Assembly: GCF_009650995.1 (NCBI RefSeq)
Contig: NZ_WHVV01000005.1
Location: 164,671 to 228,670, forward strand
From: Sporosarcina cascadiensis
GTDB lineage: Bacteria; Bacillota; Bacilli; Bacillales_A; Planococcaceae
DNA length: 64,000 bases
Direction of reading: 5' to 3'
The position numbers were made by a program, and so were the translations under genes. The notes beneath the pieces are model-generated. The model did not search any database. It was not told the DNA's origin and worked only from the letters and a program-made list of their open reading frames with translations. Below are positions 9,258 to 18,320 of this stretch, in pieces (the first letter of the stretch is position 1; each line of letters begins with the position of its first letter).

Positions 9258-10304
9258 ATGCGAAATTCTTCTGTTAAATTGACATCATTGTCTTCAAAAG
9301 GAGGCTGCGGCTGTAAAATCGGACCGGCCGACCTTGCTGAAGTTTTACATACACTGCCTCCTGGCCTTTCTGACCCTAACCTGCTTGTCGGTCTTGATAC
9401 GAGCGATGACGCGGGGGTATACAAACTGAGTGATACGATGGCGATCGTACAGACGCTGGACTTTTTCACACCAATCGTCAACGACCCGTATGACTTCGGG
9501 CAAGTGGCGGCTGCGAATGCAATCAGCGACGTTTATGCGATGGGCGGCAAGCCAATTACCGGATTGAATATTGTAGCTTTCCCGATTCACACACTGGATC
9601 GCAATATCTTGACTGAAATCCTGCGCGGAGCCGGCGATAAGCTGAAGGAAGCCGGTGCAGTACTCGTCGGAGGCCACTCCATTGATGATCAAGAGCCGAA
9701 ATTCGGCATGCAGGTCACAGGCACGGTTCATCCTGATAAAATCCGTACGAATGCAGGAGCTAAGCCGGGAGACCGCTTGATCTTGACAAAACCGATAGGC
9801 GTCGGCATCATGACCACTTCATTGAAAAATGAATTGCTGACGGAAGAAGAGATTACGCTTGTTACGAAGGTCATGACCACGCTTAATAAAACGGCATCTG
9901 AAATTATGGATGACTACAGCGTCCATGCATCAACAGACGTAACAGGCTTTGGCTTGCTTGGACATGCATCTGAAATGGCAAAAGGAAGCGGCGTCTGCCT
10001 GCGCATCGACAGTGAGAAGGTACCTGTCCTGCCTCGTACAAGAGAACTGGCGGAAGCGGGTTCAGTGCCGGGCGGAACGAAAAATAATCACGCTCATTTG
10101 GCAGGTGACGTTGATTATCCAGAATCAATGGATCAGATCGGTCAATGGATTTTATGTGATGCCGTGACGTCGGGCGGTCTTCTTGTGTCGGTTGCAGGAG
10201 AAGAGGCTGATCGCCTTCTCGCTCAATTGCGCGAACAAGGTGTCGACGCCCATTTGATTGGGGAAGTAACAGACGAGCAAGACGGAAGAATTATTGTGCA
10301 GTAA
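9258..10304 (+). CDS. selD: Selenide, water dikinase (selenophosphate synthetase)
   Basis: SelD makes selenophosphate from selenide and ATP. About 348 residues; I chose ATG 9258, preceded by GAAAGGTTGA, over the in-frame TTG 9246. The active-site segment GGCGCK places Cys17 and Lys20 where the E. coli enzyme has them. This is therefore a cysteine, not a selenocysteine, enzyme. The AIRS-type ATP-binding features follow (LVGLDTSDDAGVY, VGGHSIDDQEPKFG, GFGLLGHASEMA). The next gene, selU, starts 21 bp downstream, which implies use for tRNA 2-selenouridine rather than selenoproteins. Confidence 0.95.
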   Translation: MRNSSVKLTSLSSKGGCGCKIGPADLAEVLHTLPPGLSDPNLLVGLDTSDDAGVYKLSDTMAIVQTLDFFTPIVNDPYDFGQVAAANAISDVYAMGGKPITGLNIVAFPIHTLDRNILTEILRGAGDKLKEAGAVLVGGHSIDDQEPKFGMQVTGTVHPDKIRTNAGAKPGDRLILTKPIGVGIMTTSLKNELLTEEEITLVTKVMTTLNKTASEIMDDYSVHASTDVTGFGLLGHASEMAKGSGVCLRIDSEKVPVLPRTRELAEAGSVPGGTKNNHAHLAGDVDYPESMDQIGQWILCDAVTSGGLLVSVAGEEADRLLAQLREQGVDAHLIGEVTDEQDGRIIVQ

Positions 10305-10325
10305 ATCAGGGAGATGGTGAACGAA

Positions 10326-11360
10326 ATGGTTCGAGAATTAACATTGACAGATGCATTGGAACTACAAAAAACACAATCACATACGCTGGTCGATGTCCGC
10401 TCTCCTAAAGAGTTTGAAGAAGCAACGATTCCCGGCAGCCTCAACATTTCGGTTTTTTCGAATGAAGAGCGGGCGGAAATCGGTACGTTATATAAACAGG
10501 TCGGCAAGCAGGCCGCGATGGACAGAGGACTGGAGATTTTCTCCGCGAAACTGCCTGCGTTCATTGCGGAATTCAGAAAGATCGGCACACCGATTACGGT
10601 CTATTGCTGGCGCGGCGGTATGCGAAGCAAGACGGCAGTGACAGTGCTTGAGCTGATGGGAATCCGCGCAAATCGTATAAGCGGCGGAATTCACACGTAC
10701 AGAAAGTGGGTCATCCAGCGTCTTGAGCAGCCCTTCACACCTGAGCTTATTGTGCTGAACGGCTATACAGGAAGCGGTAAGACAAAAATTCTGCATAAGC
10801 TGAAGGAAGACGGCTACCCTGTGATTGATTTAGAAGGTATGGCGGGGCATCGCGGTTCCATTTTCGGACAGATCGGTGTGAAGCCTAATAATCAAAAGAA
10901 GTTTGAAATACTGCTGGCAGAGAAGCTCGACCGTTATGCAGATGAGCCGTTTGTGTTCATTGAAGGGGAAAGCAAGCGCATAGGACAAGTGCATATGCCG
11001 CCCTTATTGTTTGAGAAAAAAGAGAAAAGTCCACAGTGGATCATCCAGCTGCCGACCAAAGTCCGTGTAGATGAAATTATGTCAGAGTATGAGCCGAAGG
11101 AGCGCCCTGAACAGTTTTTGGAAGCGTTCAAACTGATTAAAAAGCGAATCCATCAGCCGGTTGCTGCAGACATTGAAAGTGACTTGGAAAATGGACGATT
11201 TGCTGAAGCTGTCGAGCAGCTGCTGACAAACTACTACGACCCGCAGTATGAATATTCCGTTGCGCGTTTTGCTGTTGCAGGCGAGCACGTTATTCAGGCG
11301 GAAACGGTGCAGGAAGCCTATGAAGAATGTCTGGACAGATGTAAGGAATTAAAGAAATAA
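10326..11360 (+). CDS. selU: tRNA 2-selenouridine synthase (SelU/MnmH)
   Basis: This replaces sulfur by selenium in the wobble 2-thiouridine of tRNAs, using selenophosphate. It has an N-terminal rhodanese domain with catalytic Cys94 in YCWRGGMRS, then a P-loop domain with GYTGSGKT near residue 144. It is 344 residues from ATG 10326, or 348 from ATG 10314; the internal GGTGA spacing favours the later start. It is co-transcribed with selD. No selA, selB or selenoprotein gene is visible in this window. Confidence 0.93.
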   Translation: MVRELTLTDALELQKTQSHTLVDVRSPKEFEEATIPGSLNISVFSNEERAEIGTLYKQVGKQAAMDRGLEIFSAKLPAFIAEFRKIGTPITVYCWRGGMRSKTAVTVLELMGIRANRISGGIHTYRKWVIQRLEQPFTPELIVLNGYTGSGKTKILHKLKEDGYPVIDLEGMAGHRGSIFGQIGVKPNNQKKFEILLAEKLDRYADEPFVFIEGESKRIGQVHMPPLLFEKKEKSPQWIIQLPTKVRVDEIMSEYEPKERPEQFLEAFKLIKKRIHQPVAADIESDLENGRFAEAVEQLLTNYYDPQYEYSVARFAVAGEHVIQAETVQEAYEECLDRCKELKK

Positions 11361-11488
11361 AACAGCGGCAGCTCTTCTTTTTCCGGAAGTTCCTGTTGGT
11401 TTGCCGGCTATGTAACTGGGGTATTCCTAGATATACATTCAACTAGATCAGCAGCGAGAAAAACCGACAAAGAAAAGAGGGGCAAGCC

Positions 11489-11917
11489 ATGATTGAATTA
11501 AAAACCACTATGCCGGGTAAAAAAGCGTTGTTCGGCGATGCATGTAAAGTTCTTGCGGAACATGGAGTAATCATTGGAGGGAACTGGGATTTTGACCGGG
11601 GGAACTTTGACACGGTATTAAACCAGGATGGCGGCGAGTCCGTCTATTTACGACTGCCTTTTGATGTAGTGGACGGCGTAATGGACGAGGACAGTGCGAT
11701 GATCTCATTCGGCACACCATTCATTATCAAACACGTAGTGAATATTGGTTTGGACGATGATGACAGCCCGGTGTTAGCGGCTGCCGGACTGGATCAGTTT
11801 CAAACACCGCATGATAAAGATGCACCGATTGTATACGATGAAAAGTGGGTGCATGAAGGCGAAGACCTCATTGCGAGATTTTCAGAAAATCCTATTTTCA
11901 TTATACCCTTTGTATAA
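11489..11917 (+). CDS. YugN-like family protein
   Basis: This is a 142-residue soluble protein. The pattern GGNWDFDRGNFDTVL, SVYLRLPF, FGTPFIIKHVVNIGLDDD and FDQF-like LDQFQTP matches my memory of Bacillus YugN. The role of that family is unknown. ATG 11489 follows AAAGAGGGGCAAGCC. It stands alone between a 128-bp spacer and a strong terminator. There is no membrane segment or catalytic motif. Confidence 0.75.
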   Translation: MIELKTTMPGKKALFGDACKVLAEHGVIIGGNWDFDRGNFDTVLNQDGGESVYLRLPFDVVDGVMDEDSAMISFGTPFIIKHVVNIGLDDDDSPVLAAAGLDQFQTPHDKDAPIVYDEKWVHEGEDLIARFSENPIFIIPFV

Positions 11918-11933
11918 TACAGACACAGTATGA

Positions 11934-11970
11934 GAGCAATCCCTGAAGATAAGGGAATTGCTCTTTTTTT
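11934..11970 (+). terminator. Intrinsic terminator after yugN-like gene
   Basis: AGAGCAATCCCT (11934-11945) pairs with AGGGAATTGCTCT (11952-11964), followed by seven T. Confidence 0.9.
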
Positions 11971-12109
11971 ATGTGCGCTGATTAAAAGAGAGTCTTCCGC
12001 TGCAAGCGCCGTCAGATATGATAAGATGGATGGAATTATTAGCGTATAAACACTATGTCTGATAAGAGATGATACATAGACAGACGGCCTAAGGGGGATG
12101 GGAAAACAA

Positions 12110-13411
12110 ATGGCAAGACAGCAGGATTACTCTCAATACACACAATCAGAACATGCCCAGCAGCAATTGTACAAGAGATCTTTGATTGTGGTCATGATTT
12201 CTCAAATTTTTGGCGGAGCCGGATTAGCAGCGGGAATAACTGTAGGAGCCCTATTGATTCAGCAGATGACCGGGAATGAAAGCCTGGCTGGCATGCCGAT
12301 TGCACTGGCTACTTTCGGTTCTGCTTTTTCTGCCTATCTAGTCGGAAGAATTTCGCAGCGTTATGGCCGCAGACTTGGCCTGGGGGCCGGCTTTATAACG
12401 GGAGGCATCGGCGCGCTCGGCGTGATTGCCGCTGTGGCGATGGGAAACCTTTTCGTATTATTCATTTTCTTGTTTATTTATGGGGCAGGCACCTCGACCA
12501 ATCTTCAGGCACGCTATGCCGGTACTGACCTGGCCAATCAAAAACAGCGTGCTACGGCAGTCAGTATGGCCCTTGTTTTTACTACGATCGGTGCTGTCGC
12601 CGGTCCTAACTTGGTTATACCGATGGGGTATGTGGCGGACTTTATCGGCATTCCGACATTAACAGGCGTATTTTTATTAGCAGGAGTTTCCTATATCCTG
12701 GCAGGTCTTATATTTCTCATTTTCTTGCGTCCTGATCCGCTGTTGGCTGCACGGGCCATTGAACTCGCTAAGACAAAAGAAAGAGAACAGGCAAATGACG
12801 GAGCGTTTATTCACGAGCATAAAGCGAGCCGAATGGGCATCTGGACAGGCGCGATTGTCCTGGTTCTGTCCCATGGTGTGATGGTGGCCGTCATGACAAT
12901 GACACCTGTTCACATGAAGCATCACGGCGCTTCATTGGAAGGCATCGGTTTGGTAATCGGACTACATATTGCCGGCATGTATCTGCCCTCCATCTTTACC
13001 GGTGTCTTGGTGGATAAAGTAGGACGGCCGGTAATGGTAGTGGCTTCCGGCGTGACCTTAGCGCTGTCAGGCATACTCGCGGCATATGTGGCTGGCGGAT
13101 CCGTTTTCTGGATGTCCGTTTCGCTGATATTGCTCGGCGTAGGCTGGAATTTTGGATTAATCAGCGGCACAGCAATTGTCATTGATTCCACAGATGTGCT
13201 GACACGTGCGAAGACGCAAGGGAGTATTGATGTATTTGTAGCGCTCGCCGGCACTTTGGGCGGCCTGGCATCAGGCTTAGTTGTTGCATTCTCGAGTTTC
13301 GCAATGCTTGGTCTTCTAGGAACATATATCGCACTGCTGCTCATTCCGCTGATTATCTGGGTACGCTTGAAAGAAAAAAAGACATCGGCTGAAGCAGCTT
13401 TCAAAGCATAG
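12110..13411 (+). CDS. MFS transporter
   Basis: This is a polytopic permease of about 433 residues with twelve predicted membrane segments in two halves. A long polar loop in the middle (ARAIELAKTKEREQAND...) and the loop 2-3 signature GRISQRYGRRLGLG are typical of the major facilitator superfamily. I chose ATG 12110 because AAGGGGG ends 12 nt upstream; ATG 12098 sits on the Shine-Dalgarno itself. The substrate is not predictable. The architecture resembles drug or metabolite exporters of Bacillales. It is monocistronic. Confidence 0.85.
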   Translation: MARQQDYSQYTQSEHAQQQLYKRSLIVVMISQIFGGAGLAAGITVGALLIQQMTGNESLAGMPIALATFGSAFSAYLVGRISQRYGRRLGLGAGFITGGIGALGVIAAVAMGNLFVLFIFLFIYGAGTSTNLQARYAGTDLANQKQRATAVSMALVFTTIGAVAGPNLVIPMGYVADFIGIPTLTGVFLLAGVSYILAGLIFLIFLRPDPLLAARAIELAKTKEREQANDGAFIHEHKASRMGIWTGAIVLVLSHGVMVAVMTMTPVHMKHHGASLEGIGLVIGLHIAGMYLPSIFTGVLVDKVGRPVMVVASGVTLALSGILAAYVAGGSVFWMSVSLILLGVGWNFGLISGTAIVIDSTDVLTRAKTQGSIDVFVALAGTLGGLASGLVVAFSSFAMLGLLGTYIALLLIPLIIWVRLKEKKTSAEAAFKA

Positions 13412-13498
13412 AAACCGCAGCTGTAATCTTGAGGCAGGCACGTTAATTCATTTCACTGCATAGATTGATATGGAGTAAAGAAATGGAGGAATCGGCGT

Positions 13499-13750
13499 AT
13501 GAACCAACAGCGTGAAGAAAATTCTTACTGGGTAAATCACTGGCAGCATCCGCAATACCGAAGGATATCTATGGAAGAGGCAAATGAAATTGCATTGAAA
13601 AGAGTTCCAGGAAAAGTAGTGAAATCAGAACTGGACTTTGATGACGGCCAGTTGCTCTATGAAATTGACATTCGCACGGAAGACGGCCAGAAGTTTGAAG
13701 TAAAAGTGGATGCTGTTACTGGAGAAATCCTCAGGGTGAAATTGGATTGA
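13499..13750 (+). CDS. Small PepSY-domain protein
   Basis: This is 83 residues with a single PepSY domain (ISMEEANEIALKRVPGKVVKSELD, then YEIDIRTEDGQKFEVKVDAVTGEILR) and no signal peptide. PepSY modules are thought to restrain peptidases or sense envelope state, but a cytosolic stand-alone copy has no known role. ATG 13499 is preceded by AATGGAGGAATC. It is flanked by the MFS gene and msrC. Confidence 0.85.
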   Translation: MNQQREENSYWVNHWQHPQYRRISMEEANEIALKRVPGKVVKSELDFDDGQLLYEIDIRTEDGQKFEVKVDAVTGEILRVKLD

Positions 13751-13838
13751 ACAGGAACCAGATGTAAGCCCGAATGCTTTTCCTAAGCTGTGATTCTGTG
13801 TAGAATATAGTAAAGATCTTACACAGAAAGCAGGTAAT

Positions 13839-14324
13839 ATGATGTTCACTGCAACGGATTATTCAAGCAATCCAAAGGAAAAGTATACACAGCTTGCAGC
13901 ACAGCTGGATTCGTTATTATCTGGCGAGTCGAATATTTATGCCAACTTAAGCAATGCATCCGCTTTATTGAACCAATTTTTCGACCGCATTAACTGGGTC
14001 GGCTTTTATTTAATGGACGGCAGAGAATTAGTGCTCGGTCCGTTCCAGGGGCTGCCCGCCTGCATCCGTATTCCGCTTGGAAGAGGTGTCTGCGGAACAG
14101 TGGCACAGACAAAAAAAGGATTGGTTGTTCCAGATGTGAATGAATTTCCGGGCCATATTGCATGTGATGCAGCTTCCCGTTCAGAGGTTGTTGTACCGCT
14201 TATGAAAGACGGAGAAGTGTTCGGGGTGCTCGATATTGACAGTCCTGAATTGAATCGTTTCACTGAAGAAGATCTGGCAGGGCTTACAGAAGCGGCAGCT
14301 GTCCTGATGAAACATATTAACTAA
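13839..14324 (+). CDS. msrC: Free methionine-(R)-sulfoxide reductase (GAF-domain MsrC)
   Basis: This is a 161-residue single GAF domain that reduces free Met-R-sulfoxide. The three cysteines of the family are present in LPACIRIPLGRGVCGTVA and GHIACDAASRSE, together with NWVGFY near the N-terminus and VFGVLDIDS. The RBS AGAAAGCAGG lies before ATG 13839 (a second ATG follows directly). Repair of oxidised methionine would suit an aerobic lifestyle. It ends in a strong terminator. Confidence 0.9.
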   Translation: MMFTATDYSSNPKEKYTQLAAQLDSLLSGESNIYANLSNASALLNQFFDRINWVGFYLMDGRELVLGPFQGLPACIRIPLGRGVCGTVAQTKKGLVVPDVNEFPGHIACDAASRSEVVVPLMKDGEVFGVLDIDSPELNRFTEEDLAGLTEAAAVLMKHIN

Positions 14325-14327
14325 ATA

Positions 14328-14368
14328 GGCGGTCTTGAAAGTAATTCTACTTTCAAGACCGCTTTTTT
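14328..14368 (+). terminator. msrC terminator
   Basis: GCGGTCTTGAAAGTA (14329-14343) pairs perfectly with TACTTTCAAGACCGC (14348-14362), followed by TTTTTT. Confidence 0.93.
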
Positions 14369-14401
14369 CATGATATTCATTTCTATTCTGCATGTCAACG
14401 C

Positions 14402-14548
14402 ACCAATAAAACAGTCAGCCGAGCCAAAAAAGCCCGCGAACGAACCAAAGACTGCTGCCGCCGCACGTAACACAAGCTCTAACGCGCCAAACTACATAAC
14501 AAACGAACCAATCCGGCCCTTTCCCGCACCAAACTTCTCACGCAGAGG
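14402..14548. repeat. 21-bp-period degenerate array, family A (7 units)
   Basis: Seven units start at 14402, 14423, 14444, 14465, 14486, 14507 and 14528, an exact 21-base step. Each unit opens with a core such as CGC/CGA followed by ACCAAA or GCCAAA and continues with about eleven unconserved bases. It lies between the convergent msrC and NSS symporter genes. Frames through the array are open on both strands and read as heptapeptide repeats, but none has a ribosome binding site. Confidence 0.85.
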
Positions 14549-14560
14549 AAGACAGAGAAT

Positions 14561-15883
14561 TTACATTCCCACTATCCACGTAATAAAAATAACGACAATC
14601 GCGAGCGGTGCAAAGTAGCGGACGATCAACTTCCACAAAGAATGAACAGCCGGATTCATCCGTAATTCTTCCGCTGTATCTTCTTTTGTCAGGACAAACC
14701 CGGCAAACAGTGATACCGCCAGCGCACCGAGAGGCATCGCAATCCGGCTCGTCAGGATATCGGCAAAATCAAAAATCGAGTTGCCGAATAGCTGAACGTC
14801 AGATAATAAACCAAATGACAACGCACTTGGTATTCCGACTAAGAAAATCAGTCCGCCAAATACCCATGAAGCACGTCTTCTGCGGTCATGCTTCTTGCGT
14901 ATTCCGGTAGAAACCACAATTTCCAGCATGGCAATCGCTGAAGTCAGTGTCGCAAACAGCATCAGAATAAAGAAGATGATCAAAAATACACTGCCAAATG
15001 GTATTTCATTGAAAATTGCCGGCAGAATGACGAAAATCAATCCCGGACCTTCTGCCGGAGAATGCCCGAGCGCAAAAACTGCAGGGAAAATAACCAGACC
15101 CGCCAGAATAGAAATTCCGATATTAAGGATGGATACATTAAATGCAGACTGACCGAGCTTCTCTTCTTTTGAGAGATACGATGCATACGTCATCATCGCC
15201 GTCACCCCGACGCTGAGAGAAAAGAACGCCTGACCGAGTGCCACGAGAAAAGTGGTCCCGTTGAAATAGCTCCAGTCCGGAACGAATAAAAACTTAACAC
15301 CTTCCATTGCGCCATCGAGCGTCAGAGAACGGATCGCCAGAACGATAAATGACAGAAATAGCAGCGGCATCATCCAGCGGCTCGCCCGTTCAATCCCGCC
15401 CCGTATTCCACTCTGCACGATGAAGATTGTCAGTGCCATAAACAAAGCCTGTGTAATCAAGACCTCCCAAGGATTTGCGATTGTCGTGTTGAACAGTTCG
15501 CCGTAATCCTTTCCATTCAGTTTAAATGTAAAAGCTCTTGCCAAATACGATAAAATCCATCCTCCGACCACACTGTAAAAAGACAGGATGATAAAGGATG
15601 AGGCAAGACCCATCCAGCCGACCCACGCCCAGTTCCTGCCGGTTGACAGTTTCTGCAGGGAAGTGACAGCATCCGCCTGTCCTCGCCGGCCAATAACGAA
15701 CTCCGCCAATAAAATCGGCAGTCCAATCAGTAATGTACAAATAATAAATAACAAGACAAACACGCTGCCTCCGTTTGTTCCCGCCATATAAGGAAATTTC
15801 CAGATTGCCCCTAATCCGATCGCACTGCCGGCAGCCGCCAGTATAAAACCAATCTTGGAAGTCCATTGTTCCCGCTGTTTCAT
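14561..15883 (-). CDS. Sodium:amino-acid symporter (NSS/SNF family)
   Basis: This is a 440-residue Na+-coupled symporter of the neurotransmitter:sodium symporter family, with about eleven membrane helices. The N-terminal signature WTSKIGFILAAAGSAIGLGA and IWKFPYMAGTNGG are the sodium- and substrate-binding unwound helix 1 of LeuT/MhsT-type proteins. The substrate is probably an amino acid (inference). The start ATG 15883 is preceded on the minus strand by AAACGAGGACGT. It is divergent from the XRE regulator gene at 16057. Confidence 0.92.
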   Translation of the reverse strand: MKQREQWTSKIGFILAAAGSAIGLGAIWKFPYMAGTNGGSVFVLLFIICTLLIGLPILLAEFVIGRRGQADAVTSLQKLSTGRNWAWVGWMGLASSFIILSFYSVVGGWILSYLARAFTFKLNGKDYGELFNTTIANPWEVLITQALFMALTIFIVQSGIRGGIERASRWMMPLLFLSFIVLAIRSLTLDGAMEGVKFLFVPDWSYFNGTTFLVALGQAFFSLSVGVTAMMTYASYLSKEEKLGQSAFNVSILNIGISILAGLVIFPAVFALGHSPAEGPGLIFVILPAIFNEIPFGSVFLIIFFILMLFATLTSAIAMLEIVVSTGIRKKHDRRRRASWVFGGLIFLVGIPSALSFGLLSDVQLFGNSIFDFADILTSRIAMPLGALAVSLFAGFVLTKEDTAEELRMNPAVHSLWKLIVRYFAPLAIVVIFITWIVGM

Positions 15884-16056
15884 ATACGTCCTCGTTTCTT
15901 TTACATAATTATAAATTCACTAAATCCTATCATGATTTCGAAAAAAAAGCGATGCCTCTGCGGTTCGCAGAGAGTTTTGAAAATTCGTTTGCAATATTTT
16001 ATTCGGTGGTGTAATATTACACCAATAGATATGAAATGTAACCATGAGGTGAGAGT

Positions 16057-16509
16057 ATGAACCAGCAGGAATTAACCGATTTGATATCACTTAAGCTCCG
16101 CGTTGTACGTTTGGAAAAAGAGTATTCCCAACAGAAGATGGCAGATGTACTGGGACTTTCCAAAAAGACGCTAATCCAGATTGAAAAGGGGCGGACCGCA
16201 GCGGGCTGGACGGCTGTTATTGCGGTCTGTGCGCTGTTCCGGGACAGTGATGTTCTGCAGGCAACGGTAGGAGGAGACCCGCTTGAAGTATTGGAGACGA
16301 TCGCACATGACGGAATAGACCGGCCGATTGATCAGTCGATGGGCGGGAAAGTATGGTGGCGGGAAATTGAAAAGAATGGACGTTTTCGGCTGCAGCAAAA
16401 TGTAATCAGCCAGCATTTTCGGATTTTAGATGAAGAACATTATCGCTGGTACAGTTCATTTGATGAAGAAGAAGCCAGACAACGTTTGAGTGAATTAACT
16501 GGGAAATAG
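16057..16509 (+). CDS. XRE-family transcriptional regulator
   Basis: This is 150 residues. An N-terminal helix-turn-helix of the Cro/C1 type (residues about 10-65, QQKMADVLGLSKKTLIQIEKG) is followed by an unassigned C-terminal part with GGKVWWREIEKNGRFRLQQN. Residues MGGKVWWREI and YRWYSSFDEE look like a conserved ligand or partner domain I cannot name. The RBS GAGGTGAGAGT lies before ATG 16057. The PstS-like membrane protein follows 15 bp downstream, so the two form an operon and the regulator may control it. Confidence 0.85.
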   Translation: MNQQELTDLISLKLRVVRLEKEYSQQKMADVLGLSKKTLIQIEKGRTAAGWTAVIAVCALFRDSDVLQATVGGDPLEVLETIAHDGIDRPIDQSMGGKVWWREIEKNGRFRLQQNVISQHFRILDEEHYRWYSSFDEEEARQRLSELTGK

Positions 16510-16524
16510 GAAGGAGAGGGCGAT

Positions 16525-17676
16525 ATGTTCACAACGATAGTATTTGCTGTGTTTTTTCTGATCGCGCTGCTATTTTTTGTTGGAATCGGCTTATTGTATT
16601 TGCTGTTTATGGGACAGTTTCATTATATTCCTCTGATGATCGCAGTAGCTGTTACTTTATATGTCTGGATTATCATGATGATCAATCATTCATTCCGGAC
16701 GAAACAGCGGAAAAAGATATTTGGAATTTCTGCTGCCGTCATATTGCTCGGTGCGTCTGTCTGGCCGATTTATACAGCTTATAAAAACAGCATACCGACT
16801 GTAAGTGCTGAGGTGGAAGTCTATTATTATGAGCCGTTTGGCCAGGAATCAAAAGTTAAGAAACTGAATGAACCGGCAGCGCTGCAACTGCAGGATCAGT
16901 TGCCGAAGATGGATGGAGCCACCGCCCTTTATCCGCTGTATTCCTCATTTGTGCAGGCTGTGTACCCAGAGAAAGCATACAGTCCCTATGACAGCGAAGT
17001 AATGGTCAATACCACACCTGAAGCGTATGAGAATTTATTTGAAGGCCGTGTTGATATGATTTTTGCGGCAGGCCCTTCTGATGCCCAGCTGAATGAAGCG
17101 GAGAAAAAAGGGCTGAATCTGAAACTGACACCGGTAGGGCGGGAAGCCTTCGTATTTTTCGTCAATCAAAAGAATCCGATCAACAATTTGGAGTTAAAGC
17201 AAATTCAGGATATCTACGCGGGAAAAGTGACGAACTGGCAAGAGGTCGGCGGGAAAAATGAGCCCGTCCGTGCATTTCAGCGGCCAGCAGACAGCGGAAG
17301 CCAGACGGCGCTGGAGCGGCTGATGGGCGATGTGCCAATTATGGAAGCGCCGCGGGAAAATGTGGCGGAAGGAATGGGCGGAATCATTCAGGAAGTGTCG
17401 ACCTACCGAAACTATAAAAATGCGATCGGCTATACGTTCCGTTACTATTCAACGGAAATGGCGGGCAATGAGGAGATCAAGCTGCTGGCCATTAATGGTG
17501 TCACGCCAACAAAGGAAACGATTCGTTCAGATGAGTACCCGATTTCATCCGAATTTTATATCGTGACAGCCGGAACGAAGAACCCGAATGTTCAGAAGTT
17601 TATTGAGTGGATTTTGTCGGATCAAGGACAGCATCTGGTGGAGGAGGTTGGCTATGTGCCGGTAGGGAAACCTTGA
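16525..17676 (+). CDS. Membrane-anchored PstS-like substrate-binding protein
   Basis: This is 383 residues. Three hydrophobic segments (about 2-27, 35-55, 65-85) precede an extracytoplasmic domain of the phosphate-binding (PBP-like) fold: DGATALYPLYSSF, YENLFEGRVDMIFAAGPSD, FVNQKNPINNLELKQIQDIYAG, TNWQEVGG, RPADSGSQTALERLMG. These are the same landmarks as PstS. No pstCAB genes are nearby, and a triple-membrane anchor is unusual for PstS, so a sensory role with the adjacent XRE regulator is possible (inference). The RBS AAGGAGAGGGCG lies before ATG 16525. Confidence 0.8.
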   Translation: MFTTIVFAVFFLIALLFFVGIGLLYLLFMGQFHYIPLMIAVAVTLYVWIIMMINHSFRTKQRKKIFGISAAVILLGASVWPIYTAYKNSIPTVSAEVEVYYYEPFGQESKVKKLNEPAALQLQDQLPKMDGATALYPLYSSFVQAVYPEKAYSPYDSEVMVNTTPEAYENLFEGRVDMIFAAGPSDAQLNEAEKKGLNLKLTPVGREAFVFFVNQKNPINNLELKQIQDIYAGKVTNWQEVGGKNEPVRAFQRPADSGSQTALERLMGDVPIMEAPRENVAEGMGGIIQEVSTYRNYKNAIGYTFRYYSTEMAGNEEIKLLAINGVTPTKETIRSDEYPISSEFYIVTAGTKNPNVQKFIEWILSDQGQHLVEEVGYVPVGKP

Positions 17677-17699
17677 GGTACGTAGAACAGGAGAAAATT

Positions 17700-18005
17700 A
17701 TGATGAAGATGACGTTATCGATAATGATCAGTATGATTATAGCGACAATCCTGGGTGTATATGGTCAGGGAATGGCATATTTCATGACCGATTACGCGGT
17801 AGATATTAATCCTGTTTATTATTTGACTGGGTTCACGGTGATTAGCTTGTTGTTATATGTAGTCAGCTTTATTTTGGCCTCTTTATTAATGAAAAATAAA
17901 AGTATTAGCGACTGGAAAGTGTCGGGTGCTTTGTTGGCAATCAGTATCATTGCGGTACCGATTTCGATGTTTTCTTTTTTTGTAACAGCAATGTGGTGGG
18001 GATAA
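17700..18005 (+). CDS. Small membrane protein, unknown
   Basis: This is 101 residues with three predicted membrane helices (about 5-28, 42-65, 75-98) and a short polar loop MKNKSISDWK. The start ATG 17700 has CAGGAGAAAATT directly upstream, 23 bp after the PstS-like gene. It is probably in the same transcript. I do not recognise the family. Confidence 0.7.
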   Translation: MMKMTLSIMISMIIATILGVYGQGMAYFMTDYAVDINPVYYLTGFTVISLLLYVVSFILASLLMKNKSISDWKVSGALLAISIIAVPISMFSFFVTAMWWG

Positions 18006-18025
18006 GCAGCAGTCCTCCCAACTAA

Positions 18026-18271
18026 ATGAAAGAGGAAGTGGATGGAGTGTATTTTGCTGTGGTATTTTTACTTTTTCCGATTCTTGTCGTTATCACTTCA
18101 GTTATTGGCTATTTACTGCTTAAGAAGTGGTTTGTCGTTCTGTTACTTACTTTTGTGATTTTCACTGTATTGACATTTACCGTCTTCGACACAACCTTTT
18201 TCATTTGGGTAATTATATTTACGTTACTGTCTGCAATTCTTAGTTTACTCATGAAGTTCACGCTGAAATAA
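18026..18271 (+). CDS. Small membrane protein, DUF2651/YbeF-like
   Basis: This is 81 residues with three hydrophobic helices. The segment LLTFVIFTVLTFTVFD followed by TTFFIWVIIFTLLSAI recalls the Bacillus YbeF/DUF2651 family (tentative, from memory). Function is unknown. It lies 20 bp after the previous membrane protein gene; the start ATG 18026 has no strong Shine-Dalgarno, so a GTG at 18044 is possible. Confidence 0.6.
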   Translation: MKEEVDGVYFAVVFLLFPILVVITSVIGYLLLKKWFVVLLLTFVIFTVLTFTVFDTTFFIWVIIFTLLSAILSLLMKFTLK

Positions 18272-18320
18272 GGACTATTGCAAGCTGTGAAGCGGCGGCC
18301 ACATGAAAGAAGGTGCAGGC

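Noticed and set aside
9300..9320. Selenocysteine codon in selD
   Set aside because: The active-site codon is TGC (Cys), so no recoding is needed.
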